From NCBI RefSeq assembly GCF_051668705.1, contig NZ_CP196351.1, forward strand, positions 2,356,001-2,420,000: 64,000 nucleotides of DNA, read 5' to 3'. The DNA is from Alterisphingorhabdus sp051668705. GTDB taxonomy: Bacteria > Pseudomonadota > Alphaproteobacteria > Sphingomonadales > Sphingomonadaceae. The notes below the pieces were generated by a model. It saw only the letters and a program-made list of their open reading frames with translations, ran no database searches and was not told the DNA's origin. The position numbers and the translations under genes were made by a program. Of the stretch, positions 17,957 to 27,775 are shown one piece after another (the first letter of the stretch is position 1; each line of letters starts with the position of its first letter).

Positions 17957-19283
17957 CGAGCGCAGCCAGATCCTGATACACAAGTTTGGGGAACTCTGCC
18001 TGGAATGGATATGCATTTGACGGCATATATTGGACATAACCGCCAGCACGGAAACCGCGCGCAGTATCAACAAAAGCATTGGTGCCAGCAGCGCCGCCCC
18101 AACCAAATGTTCCTGCTTGTTCACCCAGACCAACACGTCCGCCAGCGCCAAAGCCCTGCCCCTCAACCCAGCTGCCTTTGAGATTAACACCATTTGGCAA
18201 GAGGTTGGACATGCCCAAAGTTGCGGCTTTTTCTGACATGATGCGTGTGCCGTTCAATGCGCCTTTGCCCAGCAACATGCGCAAGAAACGGTCATAATCA
18301 TAGGCCGTGCTGACAAGGCCTGAACCGCCATAAGGAAATGCCGGTTTTTCAGAATACACGCTGTCATTCGGCGTATCGATTGGGAACAGGCTGCCAAAAG
18401 CGACAGCATAATTTGCCGGTAAGCGCGGCAGATCTGCCTCGGGAACCGTGAAATATGTGCTGTTCATGCCCAGTGGATCAAAAATGCGGGTTTTCAAAAA
18501 CTCGCCAAATTCAACGCCTGACGCCAGTTGGATAATATAGCCCAAAACGTCGAGACCAATGGAATAGCTCCATTTTTCGCCAGGATTAGCGATCAAGGGT
18601 AGTGACGCCACCCGCCGTGCAAATTCGTCAATGGGCGGCGTTGGCGCAGGCACTGGAAAGCCCGGCAAAGCCATTTTGCTGACCTGTCCAGGGTTGATCC
18701 CTTGCTCATTATACGCATCCAGCAATGGGCCTTTAGAAACAATATTATAGCCCAGACCCGCTGTATGCGTCATCAAATGGCGCGGCGTGATTTGTGTCGT
18801 GGCATCCACAGTATCGGAGAGACTGCCATTAGCTTTCTTCAATACTTTCATATTGGCAAATTCGGGCACAAAATCGGCAATAGGCTGGTCCAAATCCAAC
18901 TTGCCTTCATCGACCAATATCATAGCCGCCATGCCGGTTACTGGTTTGGTTTGCGAATAGATGCGCCACAATGTCTCTTTGGTCACTGGCATGCTGCCGC
19001 CCAAATTCATGGTGCCTACACTAATATATTGTGGCTCCTGATTGCCAAAGCCAATGGCTGCGATCATGCCTGCGACTTTTTTCTTCGCGACATAACCGTT
19101 CAATTCTTTTGTCAGAATAGGAAAACTTGGTCCCTGAAAGGCTGTCGCGGCGCTGATAGGAGCGGCGGCAACCAGCCCCATAGCACCAGCCGAACGCAGC
19201 AACCCTCTGCGGGTCAGGCTGGCATCACGTAACAAATTCTGGTCTGTCAGACTTTGGGTTTGCATATTTTGTGTATTTTGCAT
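17949..19283 (-). CDS. serine hydrolase, beta-lactamase/EstB-like esterase family
   Basis: The 444-residue protein has a Tat-type leader with TRRGLLR followed by a hydrophobic, alanine-rich segment. It then carries the class C beta-lactamase fold. The SxxK motif is SQTK at 110-113. The second motif is Tyr-Ser-Ile in KWSYSIGLDVLG, a wording usual for EstB-type esterases rather than true beta-lactamases (Tyr-x-Asn). A C-terminal GGSGLVS and a GWGGAAGT segment supply the third motif region. An AGGAGA site precedes the ATG. It likely acts in the periplasm on an ester or peptide; antibiotic resistance is not indicated. Confidence 0.85.
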   Translation of the reverse strand: MQNTQNMQTQSLTDQNLLRDASLTRRGLLRSAGAMGLVAAAPISAATAFQGPSFPILTKELNGYVAKKKVAGMIAAIGFGNQEPQYISVGTMNLGGSMPVTKETLWRIYSQTKPVTGMAAMILVDEGKLDLDQPIADFVPEFANMKVLKKANGSLSDTVDATTQITPRHLMTHTAGLGYNIVSKGPLLDAYNEQGINPGQVSKMALPGFPVPAPTPPIDEFARRVASLPLIANPGEKWSYSIGLDVLGYIIQLASGVEFGEFLKTRIFDPLGMNSTYFTVPEADLPRLPANYAVAFGSLFPIDTPNDSVYSEKPAFPYGGSGLVSTAYDYDRFLRMLLGKGALNGTRIMSEKAATLGMSNLLPNGVNLKGSWVEGQGFGAGGRVGLGEQAGTFGWGGAAGTNAFVDTARGFRAGGYVQYMPSNAYPFQAEFPKLVYQDLAALAQ

Positions 19284-19412
19284 GGGGGAATTCTCCTAAA
19301 GACTTTATACCGTGTCATTTGACGTCCTTATGAAAGGCGAAATGCCGCAAAGGCAAGCAAAACTGACATCATTGTTAATATGTATCGAAACATTCGACAA
19401 GTTGCCGATATA

Positions 19413-20486
19413 TTACAACAAACGCCCAAGCTGCTGCTGGCCGATCTTTGCCGCCTTGGCAAAAAGGGTTGGCAGACCCGCTGCCTCCAACGTTTCTACC
19501 GGCCACCACTCACCACTATTTTGCCCAATCACCGCTTCCATTGACTCCACAGAGCCTTGATAGGCTTTGAGTTGCAAATGGATGGTAAAATGTGTGAAAT
19601 GATGAATAACAGGATCGCCAATGTCCGACCATGGCCCATTCAGAGGCGGAGAAATGTCACCATCATTGCGCGCACGCCAACCATTGTCCGGTAAGGCACG
19701 CATCCCGCCCAGCATCGCATCATCACGGCGTTTTACCAGCCATATGGCGCCCTGTTTTTCAATCCAGTAGGCGCTGCCCTGCCTCACCGGCTTGGCTTTT
19801 TTGGGCTTTTTGACCGGATAACGCAGCGCCATATCTGCTTGGCCGGCTTGGCAATAGGGTTGCAAAGGGCAGATCGCGCATTGTGCTTCACGTGCCCAGC
19901 ACACAGATGAGCCCAGATCCATCATTGCCTGCGCAAAATCCCCGGACCGGCTTTGCGGCGTAATGCCATCAGTTAACGAACGGATTGCCTTACGAGCATT
20001 GGGCAATGGTTCATCAACACAATAGAGCCGCGCCACCACACGCTCAACATTGGCATCAACCACAACCGCCCTTTGACCAAAGGCAATGGCCGCTATGGCG
20101 GCTGCGGTATAATCACCAATCCCGGGCAATGTCCGCAAAGCCTGTTCGGTCGATGGAAATACACCATCATGTTCGGCCATTATCTGCCGCGCACATTTCA
20201 CCAGATTGCGCGCCCTGGCATAATAGCCAAGCCCTGCCCATGCCGCCAGGACATCCTCCTCTTTCGCAGCGGCCAGAGCAGCAATATCAGGCCATTGCTC
20301 AGTAAATTTGGCAAAATAGGGTTTTACAGCAGCAACCGTAGTCTGTTGCAGCATAATTTCTGATAGCCAGACATGATAAGGGTTTGCGCTATTGCTGTGC
20401 GGCGCTGCTCGCCACGGCAAATCCCGTGCATTGCTGTCATACCAGCGCAGCAATTCATTCGCTATTTCGGGGTTTTTCTCTGGCAT
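19413..20486 (-). CDS. mutY: adenine DNA glycosylase MutY
   Basis: The start at 20486 (MPEKNPEIANELLRWYD) gives 357 residues and fits the family; longer in-frame starts would overlap the divergent DUF721 gene. The protein removes adenine mispaired with 8-oxoguanine. Visible are the catalytic Glu43 (SEIMLQQT), the helix-hairpin-helix LPGIGDYTAAA (120-130), the catalytic Asp144 (VVVDANVERV), and the 4Fe-4S cluster cysteines 196, 203, 206 and 212 in C-x6-C-x2-C-x5-C spacing. The C-terminal part, with WWPVETLEAAGLPTLF, is the Nudix-like domain that recognises 8-oxoG. With MutM and Nth elsewhere in the window it completes a base-excision repair set. Confidence 0.95.
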   Translation of the reverse strand: MPEKNPEIANELLRWYDSNARDLPWRAAPHSNSANPYHVWLSEIMLQQTTVAAVKPYFAKFTEQWPDIAALAAAKEEDVLAAWAGLGYYARARNLVKCARQIMAEHDGVFPSTEQALRTLPGIGDYTAAAIAAIAFGQRAVVVDANVERVVARLYCVDEPLPNARKAIRSLTDGITPQSRSGDFAQAMMDLGSSVCWAREAQCAICPLQPYCQAGQADMALRYPVKKPKKAKPVRQGSAYWIEKQGAIWLVKRRDDAMLGGMRALPDNGWRARNDGDISPPLNGPWSDIGDPVIHHFTHFTIHLQLKAYQGSVESMEAVIGQNSGEWWPVETLEAAGLPTLFAKAAKIGQQQLGRLL

Positions 20487-20565
20487 ATTATTATCAACAA
20501 CCCGCTGTTGCATGGGCGATAATGGCTCGACGGACATGCACAGGCTGTGGCACATATGCGCCATT

Positions 20566-21174
20566 ATGAAAAGCGCATCAGATGACCCCGAACAGAAAAA
20601 ACCGAGAGGCGCAAAGCCTGTCGGCAAGAGCTCTGATACAAAACGCGCATCATCGCCCAAGGGATCATTTCCAAAAACATGGAAGCGCGCACGCGGCGGT
20701 GAAGCCAAGGCCATTGCCGACCTGATGCCCGAAATTGGCCGCACAGCATTTAAGAAGTTCGGTTTCGTGCAAAGCTCTGTGGTGACACGTTGGCCAGAAA
20801 TTGCCGGAGAACGCTATGCCGCAATCTCCCTGCCGGAATCGATCCGTTTTCCAGCGGGCAAGAAATCAGAAGGCACATTACATCTGGTGGTAAATGGTGC
20901 GCATGCGGTTTTGATGCAGCATGTAACGCCGGAAATTATAACCCGCGTGAACCGCTTTTTCGGCTATACCGCTATCACCAAAGTCAAATTTCGGCACGGC
21001 GTGGTCACACCGCCCAAACCAGTGCAGGTGCCGCGCCCTCCCCGCCCATTAAAGCCTGTTCCCGTAGCTTTGGGGGATGGCCTTCGCGATATTGGTGATG
21101 CGGAATTGCTGGCCGTGCTGCAATCTTTGGCCAGTGATATCGATGCCGCTGACGATGTAGCTAAGAAAAAATAG
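20566..21174 (+). CDS. DUF721 (DciA-like) protein
   Basis: From ATG 20566 the protein has 202 residues: a basic, disordered N-terminus, then a DUF721 domain (about 45-145). The domain has the characteristic VVTRWPEIAGERYA and LHLVVNGAHAVLMQHV segments, and a proline-rich basic linker follows. DUF721 is the domain of DciA, the replicative-helicase operator of bacteria that lack DnaC or DnaI, so a role with DnaB is plausible; this is inference from the family. It is divergent from mutY and leads the DsbA-DsbA-smc series on the plus strand. Confidence 0.8.
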   Translation: MKSASDDPEQKKPRGAKPVGKSSDTKRASSPKGSFPKTWKRARGGEAKAIADLMPEIGRTAFKKFGFVQSSVVTRWPEIAGERYAAISLPESIRFPAGKKSEGTLHLVVNGAHAVLMQHVTPEIITRVNRFFGYTAITKVKFRHGVVTPPKPVQVPRPPRPLKPVPVALGDGLRDIGDAELLAVLQSLASDIDAADDVAKKK

Positions 21175-21275
21175 CGCGCCGCGTTGTCAAAAATTCATCA
21201 ACGCAGTGATAGACATTTTGGCTGCTTTAAGGGTAAAGCAACATAACTCCCAATTGATAACAAGATGTGTGATCA

Positions 21276-22019
21276 ATGATGACCAAAAAACTTTTGACAG
21301 GCACTGCCTTCGCTCTGGCCATTGCTGGCCTAGCTACTTTTACAGCGCATGCTGGCACAGCCTCTTCCCCGGACAATGCGCAAGTAGCAGCGCCGCAAAC
21401 CGACTGGACGAAACGCGTTACCGTTTCGGAAAATGGCGGGCATGTTCTGGGTAATCCATTAGCGCGCAAAAGACTGGTTGAATATGTCAGCTATAGCTGC
21501 CCACATTGCGCAACCTATGCGGCGCAATCTGCAGAAGCTGTTGAGACACGGTATGTCAGCACCGGCAAAGTGAGCGTAGAGGTCCGCAATTTTGTGCGGG
21601 ACCAATTTGATTATACGGCAGCTTTGCTTGCCCGCTGCGGGGAACCATCCAAATTTTTTGGCAATCACCGCGCAATATTGGCGCAGCAGCAACAATGGAT
21701 TAGCCGCGCAACTTCGCCCGACCCGATCGCACAAAAACGCTGGCAGACATCCGATATTGGCAAGCGGCTGCAATATATTGCGAGCGATACAGGTTTGCGA
21801 GCCATCATGCAAAAGCGCGGCTTTAAAGATGCTGAGATCGACCAATGCCTTGCTGATGAAGTGGAGCAAAGTTTGGTCATCGGGATGACTCGCTATGCAA
21901 GTGAAACAGTCAAAATTGAAGGCACACCGGCCTTTACCATCAATGATAAATATCAGAAAAAGACCCATAGCTGGCAGCGGTTGGAACCGCTATTGCGCAG
22001 TGCTTTTGGGGGCCTCTAA
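21276..22019 (+). CDS. exported DsbA-type thioredoxin-fold protein
   Basis: The 247-residue protein has a signal peptide (hydrophobic residues up to about AHAGTA), a thioredoxin fold with a CPHC active site at 75-78, a helical insertion, and a cis-proline loop GTPAFTIND near 217. These features match periplasmic DsbA-family oxidoreductases that form or isomerise disulfides in exported proteins. It is followed 94 bases later by a second DsbA-like gene with the same fold, and the pair precedes smc. The two are paralogues, but this one has a cleavable signal peptide and no lipobox. Confidence 0.88.
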   Translation: MMTKKLLTGTAFALAIAGLATFTAHAGTASSPDNAQVAAPQTDWTKRVTVSENGGHVLGNPLARKRLVEYVSYSCPHCATYAAQSAEAVETRYVSTGKVSVEVRNFVRDQFDYTAALLARCGEPSKFFGNHRAILAQQQQWISRATSPDPIAQKRWQTSDIGKRLQYIASDTGLRAIMQKRGFKDAEIDQCLADEVEQSLVIGMTRYASETVKIEGTPAFTINDKYQKKTHSWQRLEPLLRSAFGGL

Positions 22020-22113
22020 TTATAAAGACCGAATTTTTCCGTTAGTGCTTTATCCCAGATATATTGATTTTCAGGGCAAAGATTATGCATCGCCCTTATG
22101 AAGGACCAGAATA

Positions 22114-22887
22114 ATGACCAAATTTCTCCATGCCAAATTCGCCCGTTCATTGCTTGCGACAGCAGGACTGGCACTCGCATTGACTGCGTGTAACAATGCA
22201 GAAGGAGACGCTCTTGGCGCTGCGGGCAACAGTGAAGTATTGCCTATCATTCAGCCTGCAGAGGGGCAGACATGGGCCAATGTCGTATCCAAAACGCCTG
22301 AAGGCGGTTATGTCATGGGCAACCCAGACGCGCCGATCAAATTTCTCGAATTCGCGTCAATGACATGCGGACATTGCCGAGACTTTGCTGAGCAGTCTTT
22401 CGAAACTTTGCGCGACAAATATGTCAATTCAGGCCGAGTCAGTTTTGAGATTCGCAGCTATCTGCTGAACCCTTATGACATCCCCGCAACATTGCTGACA
22501 CAATGCGGCGCGCCAGAGGCATATTTTTCTCGCACTGAACAATTGTTCGAAAACCAGTCATTGATGTTTGCCGGTTTGCAAGCGGCTGGCGAACAGGCGG
22601 TTCAACAGACAGTGCAATTGCCTGAAGAGCAGCGTTTTGTTGCATTGGGCAATGTGCTTGGACTGGTCGAATTTTTCCAGACGCGCGGCGTTTCCAAAGC
22701 ACAGGCCGAAGATTGCCTGTCCAATGTTGAAGCTGTGAACACTCTGGTTCAGAACAACCAGACATTTAATGAGCAGTTCAATATCACTGGCACCCCGACT
22801 TTTGTCATAAACGGGCAAAAAGTCGAACTGGGAACCTGGACTGAAATTGAAAACCGCTTCCAACAAATGGGCGCACGCGACCAATAA
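22114..22887 (+). CDS. DsbA-type thioredoxin-fold lipoprotein
   Basis: The 257-residue protein begins with a hydrophobic leader ending in a lipobox LTAC (Cys26), so it should be lipid-anchored in the periplasm. The thioredoxin domain has a CGHC motif at 85-88 and a cis-proline loop ITGTPTFVINGQ near 230. The active site differs from the CPHC of the preceding paralogue, which may tune redox potential. The gene directly precedes smc with a 125-base gap containing no clear terminator. Confidence 0.88.
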   Translation: MTKFLHAKFARSLLATAGLALALTACNNAEGDALGAAGNSEVLPIIQPAEGQTWANVVSKTPEGGYVMGNPDAPIKFLEFASMTCGHCRDFAEQSFETLRDKYVNSGRVSFEIRSYLLNPYDIPATLLTQCGAPEAYFSRTEQLFENQSLMFAGLQAAGEQAVQQTVQLPEEQRFVALGNVLGLVEFFQTRGVSKAQAEDCLSNVEAVNTLVQNNQTFNEQFNITGTPTFVINGQKVELGTWTEIENRFQQMGARDQ

Positions 22888-23012
22888 TTTGCCTGTCCTA
22901 TGGTCATAATTGACCAATAATCTGATGCTTTCCCAGAAATCGGTATTTTCGGGGGAAGAATCAGGCTTTTTTGTTGCAAATTGTCGGTTGGCGTTGTTCG
23001 TTTGGCTAAGCC

Positions 23013-26000
23013 ATGCTGATTAAACGCCTGAAACTGTCCGGCTTTAAAAGCTTTGTTGACCCGACCGAACTGCATATCGAGCCGGGCCTGACAGGTATTG
23101 TTGGCCCCAATGGCTGCGGCAAATCCAATTTGCTGGAAGCTATTCGCTGGGTCATGGGCGAAAATTCTGCAAAATCCATGCGCGGTGGCGGCATGTCGGA
23201 TGTCATTTTCGCCGGAACACAGCGCCGCCCTGCACGTGATTTTGCAGAGGTCACGTTGCTGGCCGAAAAACAGCCTGGAGAGATTGTTCATCTGCTCGAT
23301 GCTTCTGGCAAGACGGTTGTTGGCGGACAGCAACTTGCTGGCAATGATGATGATCCAGAGCTGGAAATTGTCCGCCGGATAGAACGCGATGCAGGTTCTG
23401 CTTATCGGGCAAATGGCCGCGATGTCCGTGCCAAAGATATTGCGTTGATTTTTGCTGATGCAGCAACCGGCGCACACTCACCAGCATTGGTCAGCCAAGG
23501 CAGAATCGCCGCAGCAATTGCTGCCAAGCCAACCGAACGCCGACAGATGCTGGAAGAAGCTGCTGGAATTTCCGGCCTGCATGTAAGGCGCAAGGATGCT
23601 GAGCAAAAATTGCGTGCTGCTGAAAGCAATATGGCGCGGCTTGACGATATTATGGCCGATCAGGATGCACGCGCAGCCCATTTGCGCAAACAGGCGCGCG
23701 CGGCAGAACGCTATAAAAAACTGAGTGAGGCAATTTTAACCGCTGAGGCACGGCTAATTTATGCGCGTTGGCGCGATGCTAAAGCCGCAGCTGATAGCGC
23801 AAAAGAAGAAGCCACAGCCGCAGAAGCGCAGGTTAATATAGAGCAGGAAAAGCTGCTGGCCGCCCAGACTGAGCAAAAATTGCTGACCAACAAATTGGCT
23901 GACATCCGTATTGCCGTTGAGCAAAGCCGCCAGCGCAATAGCGATGCAACGCACCGGATCGCGGCCCTGACCAGCCAGCGCCAGACCATGATTTCCCGTC
24001 TCGCGGATTTGGAACGACAGGCCGGGCGTATCGCCGATGACCGTGGCCGAGAGGACCGGCTGACCCTTGATGCGGTTACCGCGCTCAACAAGCTACAAGA
24101 TGAATCGCAGAAACTTGATGCAGAACTGAACAGGCTAGAGCAACAACAACCGACTTTTCAATCGGCCTATGAGAATGCGGAACGGGCAGTACGCGAGACA
24201 GAGGTTGAGCTAGCAAGAGCAACCGCTGAATCTGCACGTATTGAGGCTGACATACGTGTGGCGGACAATATGCTGGCGGCGGCATCACGTCAGGTGGCGC
24301 AGTGGGAACAGGCAAAAGCTCGGTTAAATGCGCTGCAGGAACAGTTGGGCGATCTGGTCGCTATGGAAAAAACTGTCGCTGACCAACGCAAGAACTTGGA
24401 ACGCATGGCAGACAACATTGCCGCGCTGGAACAGAAGCAGCAAGATAATGCTGCACAACAGGAAACGGCATCACGGCAGCGACAACAAAATGAGGCAGCG
24501 CTATCAACATCCAAAGCCAAGCTAAGCGGTCTGACCAGCGAGCGCAACGCATTGGAACGAGATCTAAAAGCCGGTCAGAGTGACAATAAAGCCATTACCC
24601 ATATCCGCGTTGAGGAGGGTTATGAAAAAGCTCTAGCAGCGGCGCTGGGCGATGATCTGGATGCAGCGATTGGCGATAATGATGGCCGTGCCGATTTTTA
24701 CTGGTCTGACAATGCCGTAAAAAGCGCCAATGACACCCCAAAAGGGTGCACCGCTCTAGCAGATCATATCGCCGAGGCACCATCAGCCCTTAGCGCACGT
24801 TTGGCCAGCCTGTTTGTTGCCGAGCAAGATGATGGGCAGATTTTGTCTCGTGGGCAAAGGCTGGTTACCAAAGCAGGGGCCATGCGCCGGTGGGACGGAT
24901 TGGTCAGTTTAAGCGGGCATAGCGGCGCAGCACAGCGGATGGAAAGACAGAACCGGCTGAGCGCATTGGTTGCAATAATAGCCGAGGCCGAGGCTGAGAT
25001 TGCATCTGCACAGTCCGCGCTCGACCAATCGCTAACCCAATTGCAGCAATTGCAAAGCCAACAGAGCGAATTGCGCAATCAGCTTAGTGAGCTGCGTCAA
25101 CAGGAGCGTGATGGGCTGCGCAACCTTGATAGCGCAGAATTTGAACGCAAGCGTACTGAAGAACGCCGCAACGAGATTGCAGAACGTCGCACAGAATTGG
25201 AGCAATCGGGCAAAGACTCGCAAAGCGCTTTGCAGGATGCGCAGCAACAGTGTGACGCCTTGCCTGATGGCAGTGCACAAGCAGAAGCATTGGCTAAAGT
25301 GCAGCGACAAAGCGATATGATGCGGACGGCGCTGCAACAGGCGCAAGCTGCATTGGCAGGTAGTGAGCAGGAGCTAACGCGGGTTCGCGAACGACGCGCC
25401 GTTGTGAAGGCTGAGATTAGAGGGTGGGAAGCACGCTCCGGTGAGGCTGATCAAAGGTTGCGTGATTTGTCAAAACGTGCCGAGGAAATAAGCGCAGAGC
25501 AGGCCAAGCTGCAAGACACGCCAGAACAATTGGCGCAAGAACTGACCATTGCCGAGGAAGAACGCACCGGCATAGCCAAAACGCTGGCGACACAAGAAAG
25601 CGCTTTATCTGAAGTCGATCAAGCCGTGCGCTTGGCAGAGCAAGCCAGTGCAGCAGCTGGCGAGGCCATGGCGCAAGCACGTGAACGGCGGGCCGCAGCC
25701 GCTACACGCGCGGAAAATGCCGAAATGCGCAGGGTGGAAATGGGCAGAATTTCTGGTGAGCGTTTTGAATGTCCGCCACCCATTTTGCCTAGCCGTGCCG
25801 GTTTTGACAGTGATGATGTCGGCGAGACCACAAATGAGTCTGCGGAACTGGAGCGATTGACAGCATCGCGTGAACGTCTGGGTCCGGTCAATCTGGTTGC
25901 GGCAGACGAATTGGAAGAATTGGAGCTGGAAACAGCAACGGCCAGACAAGAGCATGAAGAGCTTATCACCGCTATTTCAGAGCTGCGCGGCTCCATCAGC

Positions 26001-26504
26001 AGCCTGAACCGTGAAGGCAGAGCACGTTTGCGTGCTGCTTTTGAGGAGGTGGATAATCACTTTCAAAGGCTTTTTGTGCGATTGTTCAATGGCGGCAAGG
26101 CGCATTTGGCAATGATCGATAGCGATGATCCGCTAGAGGCCGGATTGGAGATTATGGCACAGCCGCCAGGCAAGAAACTCTCCTCCCTGACATTATTATC
26201 TGGCGGCGAACAAGCATTGACAGCAATCGCTTTGATCTTTGGATTATTCCTGACCAACCCAGCACCTATTTGTGTGCTGGATGAAGTTGATGCCCCGCTG
26301 GACGATGCAAATATTGACCGTTTTTGCGATCTGCTCGACCAAATGGCGCGTGAAACAGATACCCGCTATCTGATCGTGACGCATAATGCCGTGACCATGA
26401 GCCGTATGCACCGTTTATTCGGCGTCACGATGATTGAAAAAGGCATTAGCCGCCTTGTTTCCGTCGATCTGGGCGGCGCGGAAGAACTTCTCGCAGCCGA
26501 GTAA
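23013..26504 (+). CDS. smc: chromosome segregation protein SMC
   Basis: The 1163-residue protein has the SMC order. The N-terminal ATPase half has Walker A GPNGCGKS at 31-38, and a long heptad-rich coiled coil follows. A hinge domain lies about 520-650, then the returning coiled coil. The C-terminal half has the signature LLSGGEQ (about 1062-1068) and the Walker B region VLDEVDAPLDDAN. It forms a homodimeric ring that organises and segregates DNA. The length is normal. Kleisin (ScpA/ScpB) genes are not adjacent. The gene follows the two DsbA genes, a sphingomonad arrangement. Confidence 0.97.
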   Translation: MLIKRLKLSGFKSFVDPTELHIEPGLTGIVGPNGCGKSNLLEAIRWVMGENSAKSMRGGGMSDVIFAGTQRRPARDFAEVTLLAEKQPGEIVHLLDASGKTVVGGQQLAGNDDDPELEIVRRIERDAGSAYRANGRDVRAKDIALIFADAATGAHSPALVSQGRIAAAIAAKPTERRQMLEEAAGISGLHVRRKDAEQKLRAAESNMARLDDIMADQDARAAHLRKQARAAERYKKLSEAILTAEARLIYARWRDAKAAADSAKEEATAAEAQVNIEQEKLLAAQTEQKLLTNKLADIRIAVEQSRQRNSDATHRIAALTSQRQTMISRLADLERQAGRIADDRGREDRLTLDAVTALNKLQDESQKLDAELNRLEQQQPTFQSAYENAERAVRETEVELARATAESARIEADIRVADNMLAAASRQVAQWEQAKARLNALQEQLGDLVAMEKTVADQRKNLERMADNIAALEQKQQDNAAQQETASRQRQQNEAALSTSKAKLSGLTSERNALERDLKAGQSDNKAITHIRVEEGYEKALAAALGDDLDAAIGDNDGRADFYWSDNAVKSANDTPKGCTALADHIAEAPSALSARLASLFVAEQDDGQILSRGQRLVTKAGAMRRWDGLVSLSGHSGAAQRMERQNRLSALVAIIAEAEAEIASAQSALDQSLTQLQQLQSQQSELRNQLSELRQQERDGLRNLDSAEFERKRTEERRNEIAERRTELEQSGKDSQSALQDAQQQCDALPDGSAQAEALAKVQRQSDMMRTALQQAQAALAGSEQELTRVRERRAVVKAEIRGWEARSGEADQRLRDLSKRAEEISAEQAKLQDTPEQLAQELTIAEEERTGIAKTLATQESALSEVDQAVRLAEQASAAAGEAMAQARERRAAAATRAENAEMRRVEMGRISGERFECPPPILPSRAGFDSDDVGETTNESAELERLTASRERLGPVNLVAADELEELELETATARQEHEELITAISELRGSISSLNREGRARLRAAFEEVDNHFQRLFVRLFNGGKAHLAMIDSDDPLEAGLEIMAQPPGKKLSSLTLLSGGEQALTAIALIFGLFLTNPAPICVLDEVDAPLDDANIDRFCDLLDQMARETDTRYLIVTHNAVTMSRMHRLFGVTMIEKGISRLVSVDLGGAEELLAAE

Positions 26505-26620
26505 ATCCACATCATATATGCGATAAAAAGCAGATGTATGATCCAGTAAACAAAATATGTTGTAACCTTGTAACAAAGTCCGAAGAATACCCGAATGATA
26601 CTCAGTAAGAGGTGTCAGGA

Positions 26621-27535
26621 ATGAATTTACGGGATTTGGAATATATTGTCGCAATTGAGCGATATGGGAATTTCGGAAAGGCCGCACAGGCATGTCATGT
26701 CTCGCAGCCCGCTTTATCCTCGCAGGTCAAAAAGCTGGAAGAACGCTTAGGCGTTGAGCTGTTTATTCGCGGCAACCAAATGGTGAGCCCGACAGAAGCC
26801 GGATGCAGAATTATTAGCACAGCGCGCGAAATGCAGCGTTCCGCACGCCAGATCAACGATATGGCTGCTGAGTATCGCGACCCTCTTTCCGTGCCTTTGA
26901 AGATCGGGATTTTCCCAACATTGGCGCCCTTTGTTGTTCCCTATGTCACCAAGTCGGTAAAAGATGTGTCAGCCAAAATGAAGCTGATATATCGCGAAAA
27001 ACCTACTGCTAATTTGATCATGGAAATGCGCGACCGCACGATTGATATCGCCATGGTGAGCGGGCCGATTGATGCACCAGGATGTGACTTTACACCGGTT
27101 TTTAAAGAAAAATTATATCTTATCGTCGCGGATAATCACAGGCTTAGTAATCAGAATGTTGTCAAAGCTGATGAAATCCCGCGAGATGAATTGCTTTTGC
27201 TCGATAACGATCATTGTCTTCGCAATGAAGCAATCTCATTATGTCAAGAGAAGCAGATAGGACTAGACCTACCAGAGGATATGTCAGCGACGAGTTTGTT
27301 GACAGCTTCACAATATATTGCGGACGGCTATGGCTGTACCCTTGTTCCCGAACTTGGCATGCCTTTCATCGGCCGTGCGAATCCGCGGATACGGTTCATC
27401 GCTATTGATGATGAGCGCTTTGTGAGAAAGATCGGATTCCTGTCCCGTAAGGGCTGTGCACGCAAACATATTCTTGATGCCTTATGCAACCAGATGCGTA
27501 ATCAACCGCCAGAAAATGTGACAGTGCTGCACTAA
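26621..27535 (+). CDS. oxyR: hydrogen-peroxide-sensing regulator OxyR
   Basis: The 304-residue LysR protein has the OxyR redox switch. With the ATG at 26621 the two reactive cysteines fall at 199 (NDHCLRNE) and 208 (SLCQEK), the same positions as in Escherichia coli OxyR. The winged helix-turn-helix spans about 5-50 (CHVSQPALSSQVKKLEE). I preferred this ATG to the GTG at 26612 because an AAGAGG site fits it and the N-terminus matches the family. Peroxide forms the C199-C208 disulfide and turns on antioxidant genes. No catalase or peroxiredoxin gene is adjacent; the next gene is the autotransporter, 240 bases away. Confidence 0.93.
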   Translation: MNLRDLEYIVAIERYGNFGKAAQACHVSQPALSSQVKKLEERLGVELFIRGNQMVSPTEAGCRIISTAREMQRSARQINDMAAEYRDPLSVPLKIGIFPTLAPFVVPYVTKSVKDVSAKMKLIYREKPTANLIMEMRDRTIDIAMVSGPIDAPGCDFTPVFKEKLYLIVADNHRLSNQNVVKADEIPRDELLLLDNDHCLRNEAISLCQEKQIGLDLPEDMSATSLLTASQYIADGYGCTLVPELGMPFIGRANPRIRFIAIDDERFVRKIGFLSRKGCARKHILDALCNQMRNQPPENVTVLH

Positions 27536-27571
27536 AACGACGCACAAAGTAACCGCGAATATTCTTACAAC

Positions 27572-27594
27572 CCGGCTCTTTAATAAAGGGCCGG
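27572..27594 (+). terminator. weak hairpin after oxyR
   Basis: CCGGCTC and GGGCCGG pair, with one G-U wobble, around an AT-rich loop about 37 bases past the oxyR stop, followed by ATTTCT. The T-tract is poor. Confidence 0.4.
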
Positions 27595-27639
27595 ATTTCT
27601 GCTGCCTTCAAAATAAAATTCAATATTTTCAAGATATTA

Positions 27640-27662
27640 GATTATAAGCAAAACTTATAATC
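27640..27662. promoter_or_regulatory. perfect 23-base palindrome upstream of the autotransporter
   Basis: GATTATAAG, CAAAA and CTTATAATC make a perfect 9-base inverted repeat. A TATAAT hexamer (27656-27661) lies inside the right arm. A factor bound here would cover a -10 element, so it looks like an operator for the autotransporter. The binding protein is unknown. Confidence 0.45.
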
Positions 27663-27716
27663 ACTATCAGGAACATGTATTATACGACTCGGTATTTCCT
27701 ATTTATTGGCATTATC

Positions 27717-27744
27717 GAAGCCTGATCTCCCCCGACCAGGCTTC
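27717..27744 (+). promoter_or_regulatory. leader hairpin before the autotransporter start
   Basis: GAAGCCTG and CAGGCTTC pair perfectly over a 12-base loop that is pyrimidine-rich (ATCTCCCCCGAC). It lies 31 bases before the ATG at 27776 and upstream of the GAAAGG ribosome-binding site, so it could be a 5-prime UTR stabiliser or regulatory hairpin. Confidence 0.45.
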
Positions 27745-27775
27745 ATTTCCCACTAGGATTTCCGAAAGGTAAAAC

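Noticed and set aside
20392..20565. Longer start of the DUF721 protein
   Set aside because: It overlaps the start of mutY on the other strand and adds unconserved sequence.
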